Positions 25,701 through 33,341 of a stretch of 64,000 nt of DNA are shown one piece after another. Below the pieces are notes generated by a model, which saw only the letters and a program-made list of their open reading frames with translations, was not told the origin of the DNA and searched no databases. How positions within the stretch are numbered: the stretch's first letter is position 1; the number at the start of each line of letters is the position of its first letter. Source of the stretch: Laspinema olomoucense D3b (GTDB lineage Bacteria > Cyanobacteriota > Cyanobacteriia > Cyanobacteriales > Laspinemataceae). The DNA lies in contig NZ_JAMXFA010000037.1 in the NCBI RefSeq assembly GCF_025370785.1, forward strand, positions 1 to 64,000, given 5' to 3'. The position numbers and the translations under genes are program-made.

Positions 25701-27595
25701 GGCATTTATGTACAACTCCAGATAATCGTTCGGCATCCGAGAAAGAGCCTGATGAGTACAAAATCCAACATTTTGTGTTTGCTGCATTTCCCGACGAAAT
25801 TGCCGAGCAATGCAAATCCTTCCAATTTCGCCAACTGATGGTGACGGGAATCCAAGGGGTCGAAGCCATTCCCACCGGCGAGCTTTCTCTGAAGATTGAT
25901 TGCGATCGCCAATTACCCCCGGATGACCCCTATTCAGGGCAACGAATTCTTTTCGCAGCAAATGAAACCGGCCACTATGAACGAGTGGGAGCTTTGAATG
26001 TCAAAGAGGCCCAACTCCCGGTCGGAACTGAAGCCCGAGGAGTCTGCACCCCAGGAGGCTGCTACAGCGCCACCCTACACATTCAAGGGTTAGCCGAACC
26101 TATTTCCCTTGGGAAAATCAACGAAAATGATTTTGCCCATGTCCCCTTGACCGGGCAAACGCTCCCCCTTCAACTGCAATCTCGCCCCTCCAGCTCCTAT
26201 CTCGTTAAAACCGAACAAGGACAACTCATTGGAGAACTCGACCACGATTCTGTCGCCTGCCTAAATGAAGCAGGAGTTTTGAGTCGGCGGTTTGCGTTCT
26301 CGGCATCCTTGCAGACCCTCGGCAAACAACAAGGCACTTACAGTTTAGCTACAACCACGAAGGGTAATACCATTGCCATCCGGAAGCAAAATACGATACG
26401 TGGAGGAGCATTCAAAAATCATCGTTTCTCCGGCCAAACCTTACGGTTGGTCATCGAAGAACAGCGGACTCAACAAATCGCGGCGGTTGTCCCTGATGCT
26501 AACGGGTCAAGGGTTTTGGGAATTTTCACCCCCAACACTAAAACTTCTAAAATTGCTCTGCAGAAAGCGTTTGGTGTAAATCCCCCAGGAGCCTCGGATG
26601 CCCAACTCAAACAAGCTTTTGAACGCGGAGCTTTAGAAAACTTAACATTTGAAGCTGAAGTTTGGGGTAAAATCTCAACCCTTTGCGTCACGATTGACCC
26701 CACCTCCATCCGCTATCCAGATATTTGGATGAGTCCGCAAACGCCAGAATCAAAAAACTCAACTCACCCACGCGATCGCCTAGAAGAGAATTTGCTAAAT
26801 ACTCTAACGACTCCGGTCATTCCTCACTATCTCGAATCCGACTCTTCCCCAAATCAACAACTTTATGGCCTGACTGTCGATGCTCACAAAATTGAACAAG
26901 TCCGGAATTTTTTAGACCAACAGCAGATTCCTTATTATCAAGTTGACCCCTCTTCGCCTGAAATCTTTTTAGAAACAGAGCGGGGATATGCAGTCTTACG
27001 CGCTTTCGAGGGTGATGTTCCTGAATCTATTAAACAAAAAATCTCCCAAAAGTATGGAGACCCTTTAAATGCCAATTTGACTGATTTAGCTACGATCAGC
27101 CCTTATCATCAGTATCTGGAATCTACTTCCCCATTAGAATCCAAAGAAGGTTTGCAGGTCCGCTCCATCCTGGAAAAATCGGCTACATCCCAGCCTTCTC
27201 GGGCGGCTGAATTTCCCCATCATGAGGCGATCGCCTCCGGCATAGCTCCGCTTACCGCAGCTAACTCAAACCCAACTCCGCAAACTGGCCTTTCTCCCCA
27301 ACAGGCGATCGCCTCCGACATAGCTCCGCTTACCGCAACTAACCCCAACCCAGAGCCTCAAAAAAGTAACCCTTCTCCACAGGAGGCAACAGTAGAAGAA
27401 GTCCGTAATTGGTATCGAGCCGCCCACCAACTGGGCAAACCGGAACCCTACCTCAAACGGATTGCTGAAATCGGTCAATCGGTGAAACAGGGCCATCCCC
27501 TTTCCGAAGCGGCAGCCACGGCGATGCACCAGGACATCCACAAATTTGTGGAACAATCCTGGCGCTCATCAAGCTCTAGAGAATCAACCCGGTGA
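22757..27595 (+). CDS. giant RNA-polymerase-like protein with DxDGD motif
   Basis: The 1612-residue protein has no signal peptide or membrane segment. Residues 549-554 read DYDGDS, the metal-binding motif of the beta-prime double-psi barrel in multisubunit RNA polymerases (NADFDGD) and of QDE-1/RdRP and phage single-chain polymerases (DxDGD). About 135 residues earlier is FRSPLLYEDAIAIQTN (R413, P415), which matches the R-x-P-x-L-H block that precedes DFDGD in beta-prime and RNP-C-H-P-G-D in RdRPs. The intervening helical insert (about 450-545) is longer than usual. Residues 830-1350 are beta-rich and unassigned. The C-terminus has a repeat-derived linker (AIASDIAPLT, twice) and a helical tail. 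No HUH relaxase or helicase motifs are present. Function is inferred: plasmid-encoded transcription or primer/RNA synthesis. Its 3' end overlaps the convergent parB by 12 bases. Confidence 0.6.
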   Translation: MINFQHFDNKLNDWIYINAEGESPEILTESLENTMLEAIFPEAPEGTFSIGEIQNSTTPEDLEKHPNKHKLLLASGKRLIYGPQDYKQALDRILPDEKDKAAYASLFIGSCLDTLNSRQVRILIVEDDRESPQAGENGGILPNSVALAQVGDSHGKISPALARSWEALDAKLQNGPRIDGQPDEIIRHVVQHRAFFPDFPGEAKIAKGTLAPKSLDELDPSQQQPLDLILPRSSFKGGTTKPAVGLYEVSMWMGVKAISEWTLTSTAEAGLERDTLRTLEKKAAFLSVESSDPRKVAQLYCETYEKAQAARLVNAITEDKQNISSQDSEPASTEQTFYKILKAELAGGHSQLLESKYVRDKLDEFLRSSRLEIATGGAIKWDRASIIIPSKQLNDDQVCVPKFDYGNEILGFRSPLLYEDAIAIQTNTFTTDLLDPEGRPLIGVAVVSDESYPEYLARKIEEITSCSVISSETLRDRPTIAPDENIRDYALRLFAEEFIKIEAQTQFQKDPAALQASELTRLETQLQQHLHKLENTLKHQTYSQAAGEDYDGDSKSFALAASYLKTTAYLKQQQHPQQAHPPTPKLKKASFVESDGSPSPLTKIALHMANHWVGIANNQVKAARCVEEEVEVLRDYGSILEQQGYLRQISSHYQNLLQVDRQAVQASERLPDDVRSDVESFAALPLIVPPEQVKEELEGYRQFIRFKVVPPLLIQNQIAVDSKKSATPMDENIVRQYGNLIHRIPSYLREKKHPDIYKNGRVIKTNGYSLKELNIQNVNSHFQRTELEARPIEQFRDLFPSKTPTGEPTFSPSQKLRALQAKTEFDRLFNYAKEQDMKRRSELGPVLRCQTGGGKELDITNIIEANHPLAFQANEFEVLFVTNKQRHTYPHHQVLALAKTGETLADGKPKWAVLGTLSESDRKAYQMGPETVEARLKVLERKPGISERQCQLLFERATTMASAWREQAQERGELFAMAAATWHLCTTPDNRSASEKEPDEYKIQHFVFAAFPDEIAEQCKSFQFRQLMVTGIQGVEAIPTGELSLKIDCDRQLPPDDPYSGQRILFAANETGHYERVGALNVKEAQLPVGTEARGVCTPGGCYSATLHIQGLAEPISLGKINENDFAHVPLTGQTLPLQLQSRPSSSYLVKTEQGQLIGELDHDSVACLNEAGVLSRRFAFSASLQTLGKQQGTYSLATTTKGNTIAIRKQNTIRGGAFKNHRFSGQTLRLVIEEQRTQQIAAVVPDANGSRVLGIFTPNTKTSKIALQKAFGVNPPGASDAQLKQAFERGALENLTFEAEVWGKISTLCVTIDPTSIRYPDIWMSPQTPESKNSTHPRDRLEENLLNTLTTPVIPHYLESDSSPNQQLYGLTVDAHKIEQVRNFLDQQQIPYYQVDPSSPEIFLETERGYAVLRAFEGDVPESIKQKISQKYGDPLNANLTDLATISPYHQYLESTSPLESKEGLQVRSILEKSATSQPSRAAEFPHHEAIASGIAPLTAANSNPTPQTGLSPQQAIASDIAPLTATNPNPEPQKSNPSPQEATVEEVRNWYRAAHQLGKPEPYLKRIAEIGQSVKQGHPLSEAAATAMHQDIHKFVEQSWRSSSSRESTR
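27226..27258 (+). repeat. dispersed HIP1-linked repeat, in-frame copy
   Basis: GGCGATCGCC followed by TCCGGCATAGCTCCGCTTAC. It lies inside the 1612-residue gene and encodes part of AIASGIAPLTA. Related copies are at 27304, 29744, 36951 and 61726. Confidence 0.75.
27304..27336 (+). repeat. dispersed HIP1-linked repeat, in-frame copy
   Basis: A second copy in the same gene, 78 bases after the first, encoding AIASDIAPLTA. The surrounding sequence (NPTPQ, NPEPQ) is also locally duplicated. Confidence 0.75.
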
Positions 27596-28522
27596 TTCTT
27601 CTTCCACTAAGGCTTGTAAATCCTTGAGCAACTTACGGAGTTTCTTTTGTTTCGTCGGGTCCTTCCAAACTTCCGATTTTTTAACCTGAGAATAAGCCTC
27701 ATCGAATTCTTGTTTTAAGGAGCGTGTTTTGACGGATTGATTCTCCAACCGATAGGCGGCAATTTTTTCTTTGATTTGGGACAAGGACAATCCCTGAGAA
27801 ATGGCTTCCTCTAATAATTCAGTCCGAACATCTGGCTGCTTCACCGTGGCGATCGCACGAGCTTTGGTGTACTCCAACTGCCCCTGCCTTAAACTCGCCT
27901 TAACATCCTCGGGCATATTGAGTAAAGGTAAGCGGTTGGTTCGGAAACTTTCTGGGGTAAATTTACCCAAGGTCTCAAAAATGCCTACAAGTTGTTGCCA
28001 CTTCTCCCCGTGGATAACATTATCCGCAGACTCCCGTTCGGGATGGGCTGACTGGTTAAACCATTTCAAAATAGTGGATTGTGGCTCAGTTAAGCGCAAC
28101 TCCAGCAGTCGTAAAATTCCTTCGGTTTCTTCAATTGGATTGAGGTCTTCTCGTTGTAAATTTTCCAGAAGCGCTACTTCCAAAACTTCTACATCGGAAA
28201 GGGAGCGCACCAACACCGGAATTTGCTTCAACCCAGCAGCTTTTGCCGCACGATATCGGCGTTCGCCAGCTACCAATTCATAACGGCCCTCACCTTGAGG
28301 ACGTACCAGAATGGGTTGCAAGATGCCGTATTGCTTAACGGATTGAATTAAATCTTGCTCTTTCTCGGGTGCAAAATAACGCCTGGGCTGTTCGGATACT
28401 TGGATCCGAACTAGCTCGACTTGCACAGGTTCAGTTTGACTAGCATCACCATTAGCTGATTCCGCTGATCCTCCAAACAGAGCATCAACACCTTTAAGTT
28501 GATAAGTTGAACGTTTGTTCAT
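27584..28522 (-). CDS. parB: ParB-family partition protein
   Basis: The 312-residue protein is the centromere-binding CTPase of plasmid partition. The N-terminal CTP-binding domain has the GERRYRA motif at 86-92 and ENLQREDLNPIEE at 120-132. A predicted helix-turn-helix region and a basic C-terminal dimerisation region follow. An insert around 155-175 (FNQSAHPERESADNVIHGE) is not typical. The start overlaps the parA stop as TAATG, so the pair is translationally coupled. The parS site was not identified. Confidence 0.93.
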   Translation of the reverse strand: MNKRSTYQLKGVDALFGGSAESANGDASQTEPVQVELVRIQVSEQPRRYFAPEKEQDLIQSVKQYGILQPILVRPQGEGRYELVAGERRYRAAKAAGLKQIPVLVRSLSDVEVLEVALLENLQREDLNPIEETEGILRLLELRLTEPQSTILKWFNQSAHPERESADNVIHGEKWQQLVGIFETLGKFTPESFRTNRLPLLNMPEDVKASLRQGQLEYTKARAIATVKQPDVRTELLEEAISQGLSLSQIKEKIAAYRLENQSVKTRSLKQEFDEAYSQVKKSEVWKDPTKQKKLRKLLKDLQALVEEESPG

Positions 28523-29286
28523 TATTTTTTATCTAGGAGTTTAGCGATTTCTTTCAAAACTTGAATGGCTCCATGAGTCCGCTGATACAGGGCTAGAGGA
28601 AGTTGTTGGGAAGAAGCATCCACAAATGCCACTGCACGGGGGACCGTTGGAAAAATAGGAGCAATTTTCGAGAGAGATTGACGGATTGATTCAACACAAG
28701 CTGACGCCTGTGCCGTTCGCGCATCGTACATTGTCGGGACAAACCCGGCAATTTGCAGTTGGCGGTTGGCTCGGCTTTTAACCCGGGAAATCGTCTGCAA
28801 AAGCAATTCAGTCCCTTTGAGGGCCTTGAATTCGGTTTGGATCGGTACCAAAACATGAGAAGCCGCTACCAGACTGATGTAACTGAGGATGCCTAAAGAG
28901 GGTGGACAGTCAATCAAAATAAAATCGTAGTTTTCTCGGACCGATTCGAGCGCATCGACCAACCGCAATTCTCGCATATCCGCCACCACTAATTCGAGTT
29001 CGGCTCCACTTAAATTGATGTTGGCGGGAACTAAATCTAAGGTCTGTTGATACAGTCCGCTATGAATAGGCAATGGCTCGGCTGCCATCAAGGATTGATA
29101 AATTGTCTCCTCCAAATCCGATGGCTCCAGCCCCAAAAATACCGTCAACGATGCTTGTGGGTCCATGTCCACTAACAAAACTTTTCGTTTCCTCAATGCC
29201 AGGTGGTATCCCAGATTATGGGTGAGAGAGGTTTTGCCCACTCCCCCGGATTGGTTAAAAATGGCAATAATCTTGGCTTGTCCCAT
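28522..29286 (-). CDS. parA: ParA-family partition ATPase
   Basis: The 254-residue protein is a Walker-type ATPase that moves plasmid copies apart. The P-loop is NQSGGVGKTSL at 11-21. In most ParA/MinD proteins the first residue of the GGxGK box is a signature lysine (KGGxGKT); here it is Ser13, while the invariant Lys18 is present. LVDMDPQASLTVFLGLE (about 38-54) and DFILIDCPPSLGILSY (about 114-129) are typical. There is no N-terminal DNA-binding extension, so it is the short type Ib-like form, but its ParB partner is of full size. It is divergent from the SAP-like gene. Confidence 0.92.
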   Translation of the reverse strand: MGQAKIIAIFNQSGGVGKTSLTHNLGYHLALRKRKVLLVDMDPQASLTVFLGLEPSDLEETIYQSLMAAEPLPIHSGLYQQTLDLVPANINLSGAELELVVADMRELRLVDALESVRENYDFILIDCPPSLGILSYISLVAASHVLVPIQTEFKALKGTELLLQTISRVKSRANRQLQIAGFVPTMYDARTAQASACVESIRQSLSKIAPIFPTVPRAVAFVDASSQQLPLALYQRTHGAIQVLKEIAKLLDKK

Positions 29287-29396
29287 TTATATTTTTTAGG
29301 GGTGATGGCTTATTCGAGAAAAAAGGTTACAAGAAACTAGACCGGGCAAGGGCGCGAGTGCGCTACTGCGATGATGTCTATCCAATTTTAATTACC

Positions 29397-30041
29397 ATGA
29401 ATGCTGTCATTTTAAACCCACACATCGTCAAACTAGATTCGTTTGACCCTAACTTACTGACCGCCCTTGCCCAAAAGGTTCGCTATCTGGGTGGAACATT
29501 TCGCACCAGTCTCTTACCTAAGAAACGGGTGGCTACCTTGATTTTTTATCAATTACCCTCTGTGGAATTGCCAGAGATTTTGAACGAAGTGGTAAACGCT
29601 GAAGCAAATTCTACACGAACCAACATCTCTGAGCAATCACTCCCGAGCAACAGTTCTTCTAAATCTGCGGAGGCGATGGCATCTGCATCCCTCAACCCAA
29701 TCTCCACCACCCAATTAACCACTACCCCGGCTCCCTCGAATCAGGCGATCGCCTACGACATAGCTCCGCTTACCTCCGCAACCCAATCAACCACTACTCA
29801 GGCTCCCTCGAATCAGGCGATTGCACCCGAACCCGAAACGCTTGACCCGATTGATAAAGCTAAACCATCTACAGCAAACCCTGAAGAAAATACCTGGGCT
29901 AGTTTAGTGGACCTTTTGAGCCAGCGAAAAACCAAACTCAAGAAACTAGCCCAACACCACAAAATCCCAGGGCGCTCCTCAATGACCCACGAACAAAAAG
30001 CGGAAGCGTTGGTAGGATTCGTCTTAGCCAGTGACCTTTAA
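29397..30041 (+). CDS. SAP/Rho-N-like domain protein
   Basis: The product is 214 residues if it starts at ATG 29397 (MNAVILNPHIVKLDSF); a GTG at 29358 would add 13 residues with less protein-like sequence. Residues 1-70 form a small basic beta-rich domain (KVRYLGGTFRTSLLPKKRVA). A low-complexity Thr/Ser/Ala linker contains a copy of the dispersed repeat (AIAYDIAPLTS). The last 40 residues (KLKKLAQHHKIPGRSSMTHE) resemble SAP or Rho-N nucleic-acid-binding motifs. It is divergent from parAB, with about 110 bases between. It may be a DNA-binding accessory of partition or replication; that is inference. Confidence 0.55.
   Translation: MNAVILNPHIVKLDSFDPNLLTALAQKVRYLGGTFRTSLLPKKRVATLIFYQLPSVELPEILNEVVNAEANSTRTNISEQSLPSNSSSKSAEAMASASLNPISTTQLTTTPAPSNQAIAYDIAPLTSATQSTTTQAPSNQAIAPEPETLDPIDKAKPSTANPEENTWASLVDLLSQRKTKLKKLAQHHKIPGRSSMTHEQKAEALVGFVLASDL
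29744..29774 (+). repeat. dispersed HIP1-linked repeat, in-frame copy
   Basis: GGCGATCGCC followed by TACGACATAGCTCCGCTTAC, encoding AIAYDIAPLT in the SAP-like protein. The same peptide occurs twice in the otherwise unrelated 1612-residue protein. Confidence 0.75.
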
Positions 30042-30076
30042 TTTGTTAAGAATTACGAAAATTTGAACTTAAAGCT

Positions 30077-30122
30077 AAATGTAGCGACATTCTGTACGAA
30101 TGCCTCTACATTTATTTTTTTT
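30077..30122 (+). terminator. terminator after the SAP-like gene
   Basis: AAATGTAG (30077-30084) pairs with CTACATTT (30106-30113), with an inner CATTC/GAATG stem, followed by a long T-run. The ATG at 30100 lies inside this structure and is not a start codon. Confidence 0.65.
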
Positions 30123-30181
30123 GGTTAACGATGGCGGAAGTCGTCCTTTATCTTTCGTCGCAAATTCCATTACTTGGTTGG

Positions 30182-30195
30182 GGCGCATCCGCGCC
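30182..30195 (+). promoter_or_regulatory. small hairpin in the second ssb leader
   Basis: GGCGC, loop ATCC, GCGCC. The stem is the same as upstream of the first ssb (3058-3071), with the loop in reverse-complement orientation. Confidence 0.4.
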
Positions 30196-30231
30196 ATTGC
30201 CTTGAACACAATTAAATCAGGAATTAACCTT

Positions 30232-30591
30232 ATGAATAGCGCCAATATTGTCGGACGAGTCGGCCAAAACCCCGAACTTCGCTATTTTGAGTCCGGACGA
30301 GTTCTTGCCAAATTTTCTGTTGCCGTAAATCGAAACTCTCGCTCAGACCAACCCAATTGGTTTGCTGTCGAACTTTGGGGTAAAACAGCGGAAGTAGCTG
30401 CCAACTATGTACAAAAAGGTTCTACAGTCGGTGTTTCTGGCTCTTTTAAGTTAGATGAATGGATCGACCCCAACACCGGAGAAATTCGTTCTCGACCTGT
30501 CATAAAAGGCCGTCGCTTAGAACTTCTTGGAAGCAAACCTGCTGATTCAGATTCCGACACTTCTTCTACTTCCAGCCCTAACGATTTCTAA
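30232..30591 (+). CDS. ssb: single-stranded DNA-binding protein, second copy
   Basis: The 119-residue protein starts at ATG 30232, at the same position relative to the leader as the first ssb; an upstream ATG in the terminator hairpin is not credible. It is a short OB-fold SSB with the core NWFAVELWGK and KGSTVGVSG, ending SSPNDF with no DDIPF tip. It is a paralogue of 3108-3464: the leader, gene, terminator and the start of the downstream gene are all duplicated. The downstream partner gene is truncated here, so this copy has no acidic-tip partner beside it. Confidence 0.92.
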   Translation: MNSANIVGRVGQNPELRYFESGRVLAKFSVAVNRNSRSDQPNWFAVELWGKTAEVAANYVQKGSTVGVSGSFKLDEWIDPNTGEIRSRPVIKGRRLELLGSKPADSDSDTSSTSSPNDF

Positions 30592-30611
30592 ATTTACGTT
30601 GCATCTTGATG

Positions 30612-30649
30612 AGCGCGGTCGGGCCTATGGGTTCGGTCGCGCTTTTTTT
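30612..30649 (+). terminator. rho-independent terminator after second ssb
   Basis: AGCGCG (30612-30617) pairs with CGCGCT (30638-30643), followed by seven T. It corresponds to 3485-3522. Confidence 0.6.
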
Positions 30650-30678
30650 GTGAACAATTGAATTAAAACTTTTTTGAC

Positions 30679-30795
30679 ATGAATATTTTTTCCTTCAAAC
30701 TGCGACTTGATTCCATCTCAGTTGCTCATACATCTGATGGAAATATCCAAGTGATGGGATTTAATTCTCAGGCGATAAATCTCGGTGGCACTTGA
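30679..30795 (+). pseudogene. truncated copy of the SSB-partner gene
   Basis: The frame starts like the gene at 3552 (MNIFSFKLRLDSI, then HTSDGNIQVMGF) but after about 30 codons the similarity ends and a stop follows (38 codons in all, against 160). The break point near 30770 adjoins the duplicated cassette that begins downstream, so arrival of the cassette may have cut the gene. Confidence 0.8.
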
Positions 30796-30800
30796 ATGAT

Positions 30801-30826
30801 TGCCCCGAACACCAGGGGCAGTTTTT
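30801..30826 (+). terminator. rho-independent terminator
   Basis: TGCCCC (30801-30806) pairs with GGGGCA (30815-30820), followed by GTTTTT. It lies just after the truncated gene. Confidence 0.5.
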
Positions 30827-30908
30827 CAGAAAATTCAGAGCTTCAATTTTCCTCGCTATAACCGAAATTTTTCGAGGGGCGACTGTCCTTTTCCAGTTAC
30901 ATTCCCCC

Positions 30909-31241
30909 TTAAAAATATTTGGCGATTTTTTTAATTTCCTCCGCTTGGAATTGGGCCAGCAATGCCAAAAGTGCAGTGAATGGGCAAGGAGTATTTGCAA
31001 AAGTTAACCCGGGACCCCATTTATCGATGCGCGACTCTAAAATAGGTTGGCCCGTGAACTTAGTCAAAACAGCCGACAGAAACCGGAGACAACGGGAACG
31101 ACGGCCAGAGCGAGCGTTGAGTTTGTCACTGGGATGACGCAACGGCAAAAATCGGTCACAAAATTCTTCCGGGCTCATCGTTATTATGGCTTGGGTTGCC
31201 TGCTGAGTAGATTGATTGCTCGGGTTGGATACTGCGTACAT
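30909..31241 (-). CDS. cassette A small protein (110 aa)
   Basis: The start is ATG 31241 (MYAVSNPSNQSTQQA), chosen because AGGAG lies a suitable distance upstream and the paralogue at 55966-56301 uses the same site. The product has a polar N-terminus and a conserved basic helical part: MSPEEFCDRFLPLRH, then RSRCLRFLSAVLTKFTGQ, then PCPFTALLALLAQFQAEEIK at the C-terminus. No known family is recognised. It is downstream of the 632-residue gene on the same strand and probably co-transcribed. The two copies are very alike, more so than the regulators of the two cassettes. Confidence 0.7.
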   Translation of the reverse strand: MYAVSNPSNQSTQQATQAIITMSPEEFCDRFLPLRHPSDKLNARSGRRSRCLRFLSAVLTKFTGQPILESRIDKWGPGLTFANTPCPFTALLALLAQFQAEEIKKIAKYF

Positions 31242-31411
31242 AAAAAAATCTCCTGATTTGATGAGAATAATTAGCGGATATTTTTTGGGTAGCTTAGGAT
31301 TGATGAACACTTCCATCCCTTACCCGCAAACCTTTTGTATGGCTTGGGTGTAAGGCAATTATTATCTGAGTTTTATCTCAGCTAATAAAATGTCGAAAGT
31401 CAAAGCTGTTT

Positions 31412-33310
31412 TTACGAGCGTTGCATTTGACCCAACGGTGACAATTCCCAACCCATTTTTTCTTTGAGTTCTTGATTTTCTTGCTGAAGTTGCGTTAGCT
31501 GTTTTTTCGTGTCATAAAGCTTGGTGTTGAGTTCGGTGACCTGCTCCTGCCACTGCAACACCTGCGGATTTTTTTGCGGGTCTTTATAGCGGGCAATTGT
31601 CTCGGTGGCTTGCGCCAACCAAGATTGCAACTCCTCAATCTGCAACTGTTTTTCTTCAGCGACCGAACGGACTTGCTGTTGGGCTTCTTCTACGGGGACA
31701 AAAGTATCCGCCGGTGGCAAAAAGACTTCCACTCGCTCCATCTGTTCGCCGTAACAAATAATTCTCGTTTTTTCACCCGAAAGCTGCACCTGGAAGCGGT
31801 TTAAGGTATCGCTTTCCTCTGGCAATTGGACGACTTGACCCAGGCGATCGCAATATTTACGGTTGTCATGCTTGACAATCCGAACGTAAGAACCCACAGT
31901 GAGGGGTTGAGGGGCAGGTTTCTGTTGTACAAGAGCACGATGGGCCTCAGCCAACTGAATCTCCAGGGCCATGACTTTGGCAGTCAACTGCGAATTATCG
32001 GCATATTTCATGCTGGATTCTTTGACAGCCATTTCTGAAACTAATGCTTCATAGCGCTGTTGCATTTCCTCCAGTTGAATCAATAACTGCTGATTCTGCT
32101 CTTTCAACTGTTCCAAGACCTCATCCGACCGGGTGGTTTCGAGGTGTTCAATCTGTTGTTGGAGCAAATGAATCTCTAAATCTTTCTGCGCGTTCTCCTG
32201 GATGAACCCTTGCAGTTGTTGGTTTTCTCGTTCGAGGCGATCGCGCTGGGCTTGGAGGGCGTGAATCAGGGCCGCTGCCTTATCTGCCTCCTTGAGTTGG
32301 GCGCTCAGGTCCTTGACTTGCCGTTCCAGTTCGACAAGGCGATCGGACTGCTGAGGTTGAGGAACCACCGGCGCGAGTTTTTGCAGTTGTAGGGCCTGCT
32401 GGACATGGCGATGCCGAGGAGTAATGTCGCCACTTTCCCCAGCTTCTTGCCGCGCTAGGTTACGAACACAGGAGCGAAATTGGTCCGAGCCTGCTTCGTC
32501 TAGCCCCAACCCACGTTCTATCCAGTTGAGTTGAGCCTCCTCGATGACTTCATCCGGTTCCCCAGCGTTGGCGATGAACGAAGCGATGGCAGGAGTAGCC
32601 TTGTTAGTCCTGGAGGCAGATTGCATCAACTTGGCAATGTCCCACTCAGTTAAAGTCTGGATGGCTTCAATCAGATGGTCCGTCAATACCGGTGAGTTGG
32701 TGACCTGGGCCAACCGCTGGGCTTCAGCTTGCAAGGTGGCGACTGCATCCTCATCGGCTTGGAATTTGTCCGCCACCAGTTCCCAATCGGCTTCACTGAC
32801 GGGTTGCCCTAACGTGATGCTGCTGTGACGAGCTTTGCGGATGCTGGTGACCGTCTGCTTGCCCGCTTTGAGCAGTTTGACGAGTAGATGCTCATCGCTG
32901 ACTTTCGTGAGTTCCTTCAGGGCGCTGATGCTCCAGGACTGGACCGACTTAAGAATGAGCCGTTGGATGCGTTTACGTTGGCTGTCGAACCATTCCGAAA
33001 CTTGAATCAGGGCGCGGGCCATCCAAGTTGAACCGCCAAAGTCGGACGAACTCAGCCAGTCTTCAAACCGTTGCTCTCCCTGGCTGAGTCCATGTTCGAG
33101 GCAGAGTTCATGCAACAGACGCCGGAAACTGCGACCGATTTTTAGGCCGCTAACAAAGGTGTGTTGGACGAATCCGAAGAACTGGGACAGGGTTGCTTTG
33201 GCTTGACGCTGCAAGGCTTCGGAACCGAGGGTGCTGTAATCATACTCGAACGGCAGGTCAAGGGGCAGTTGGCTAAAAGGACTAGCCGTGGCAAGTTGTT
33301 GGGCGCTCAT
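31412..33310 (-). CDS. cassette A large coiled-coil protein (632 aa)
   Basis: I place the start at ATG 33310 (MSAQQLATAS): similarity with the paralogue begins just after it, and a hairpin lies upstream. Residues 35-155 are helical (FRRLLHELCLEHGLSQGEQ; FGGSTWMARALIQVSEWF) and resemble the DUF3102-type domain of plasmid and phage proteins. A coiled coil spans about 325-445 (DRLERENQQLQGFIQENAQK). A small beta domain at about 465-530 (LTVGSYVRIVKHDNRKYCDR; GEKTRIICYGEQMERV) looks KOW/SH3-like. A second coiled coil ends the protein. No enzyme motif is seen. I infer a nucleic-acid-associated structural or regulatory protein. The paralogue is at 56467-58371. Confidence 0.75.
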   Translation of the reverse strand: MSAQQLATASPFSQLPLDLPFEYDYSTLGSEALQRQAKATLSQFFGFVQHTFVSGLKIGRSFRRLLHELCLEHGLSQGEQRFEDWLSSSDFGGSTWMARALIQVSEWFDSQRKRIQRLILKSVQSWSISALKELTKVSDEHLLVKLLKAGKQTVTSIRKARHSSITLGQPVSEADWELVADKFQADEDAVATLQAEAQRLAQVTNSPVLTDHLIEAIQTLTEWDIAKLMQSASRTNKATPAIASFIANAGEPDEVIEEAQLNWIERGLGLDEAGSDQFRSCVRNLARQEAGESGDITPRHRHVQQALQLQKLAPVVPQPQQSDRLVELERQVKDLSAQLKEADKAAALIHALQAQRDRLERENQQLQGFIQENAQKDLEIHLLQQQIEHLETTRSDEVLEQLKEQNQQLLIQLEEMQQRYEALVSEMAVKESSMKYADNSQLTAKVMALEIQLAEAHRALVQQKPAPQPLTVGSYVRIVKHDNRKYCDRLGQVVQLPEESDTLNRFQVQLSGEKTRIICYGEQMERVEVFLPPADTFVPVEEAQQQVRSVAEEKQLQIEELQSWLAQATETIARYKDPQKNPQVLQWQEQVTELNTKLYDTKKQLTQLQQENQELKEKMGWELSPLGQMQRS

Positions 33311-33341
33311 GATAAGTTGAAGGTAGTTTTTTATTTGTTCG

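Noticed and set aside
22757-27595. Relaxase assignment for the 1612-residue protein
   Set aside because: No HUH motif, catalytic tyrosine cluster or helicase Walker motifs were found; the DxDGD block points elsewhere.
30100-30231. 44-codon N-terminal extension of the second ssb
   Set aside because: The ATG at 30100 lies in a terminator hairpin, and similarity to the first SSB starts at ATG 30232.
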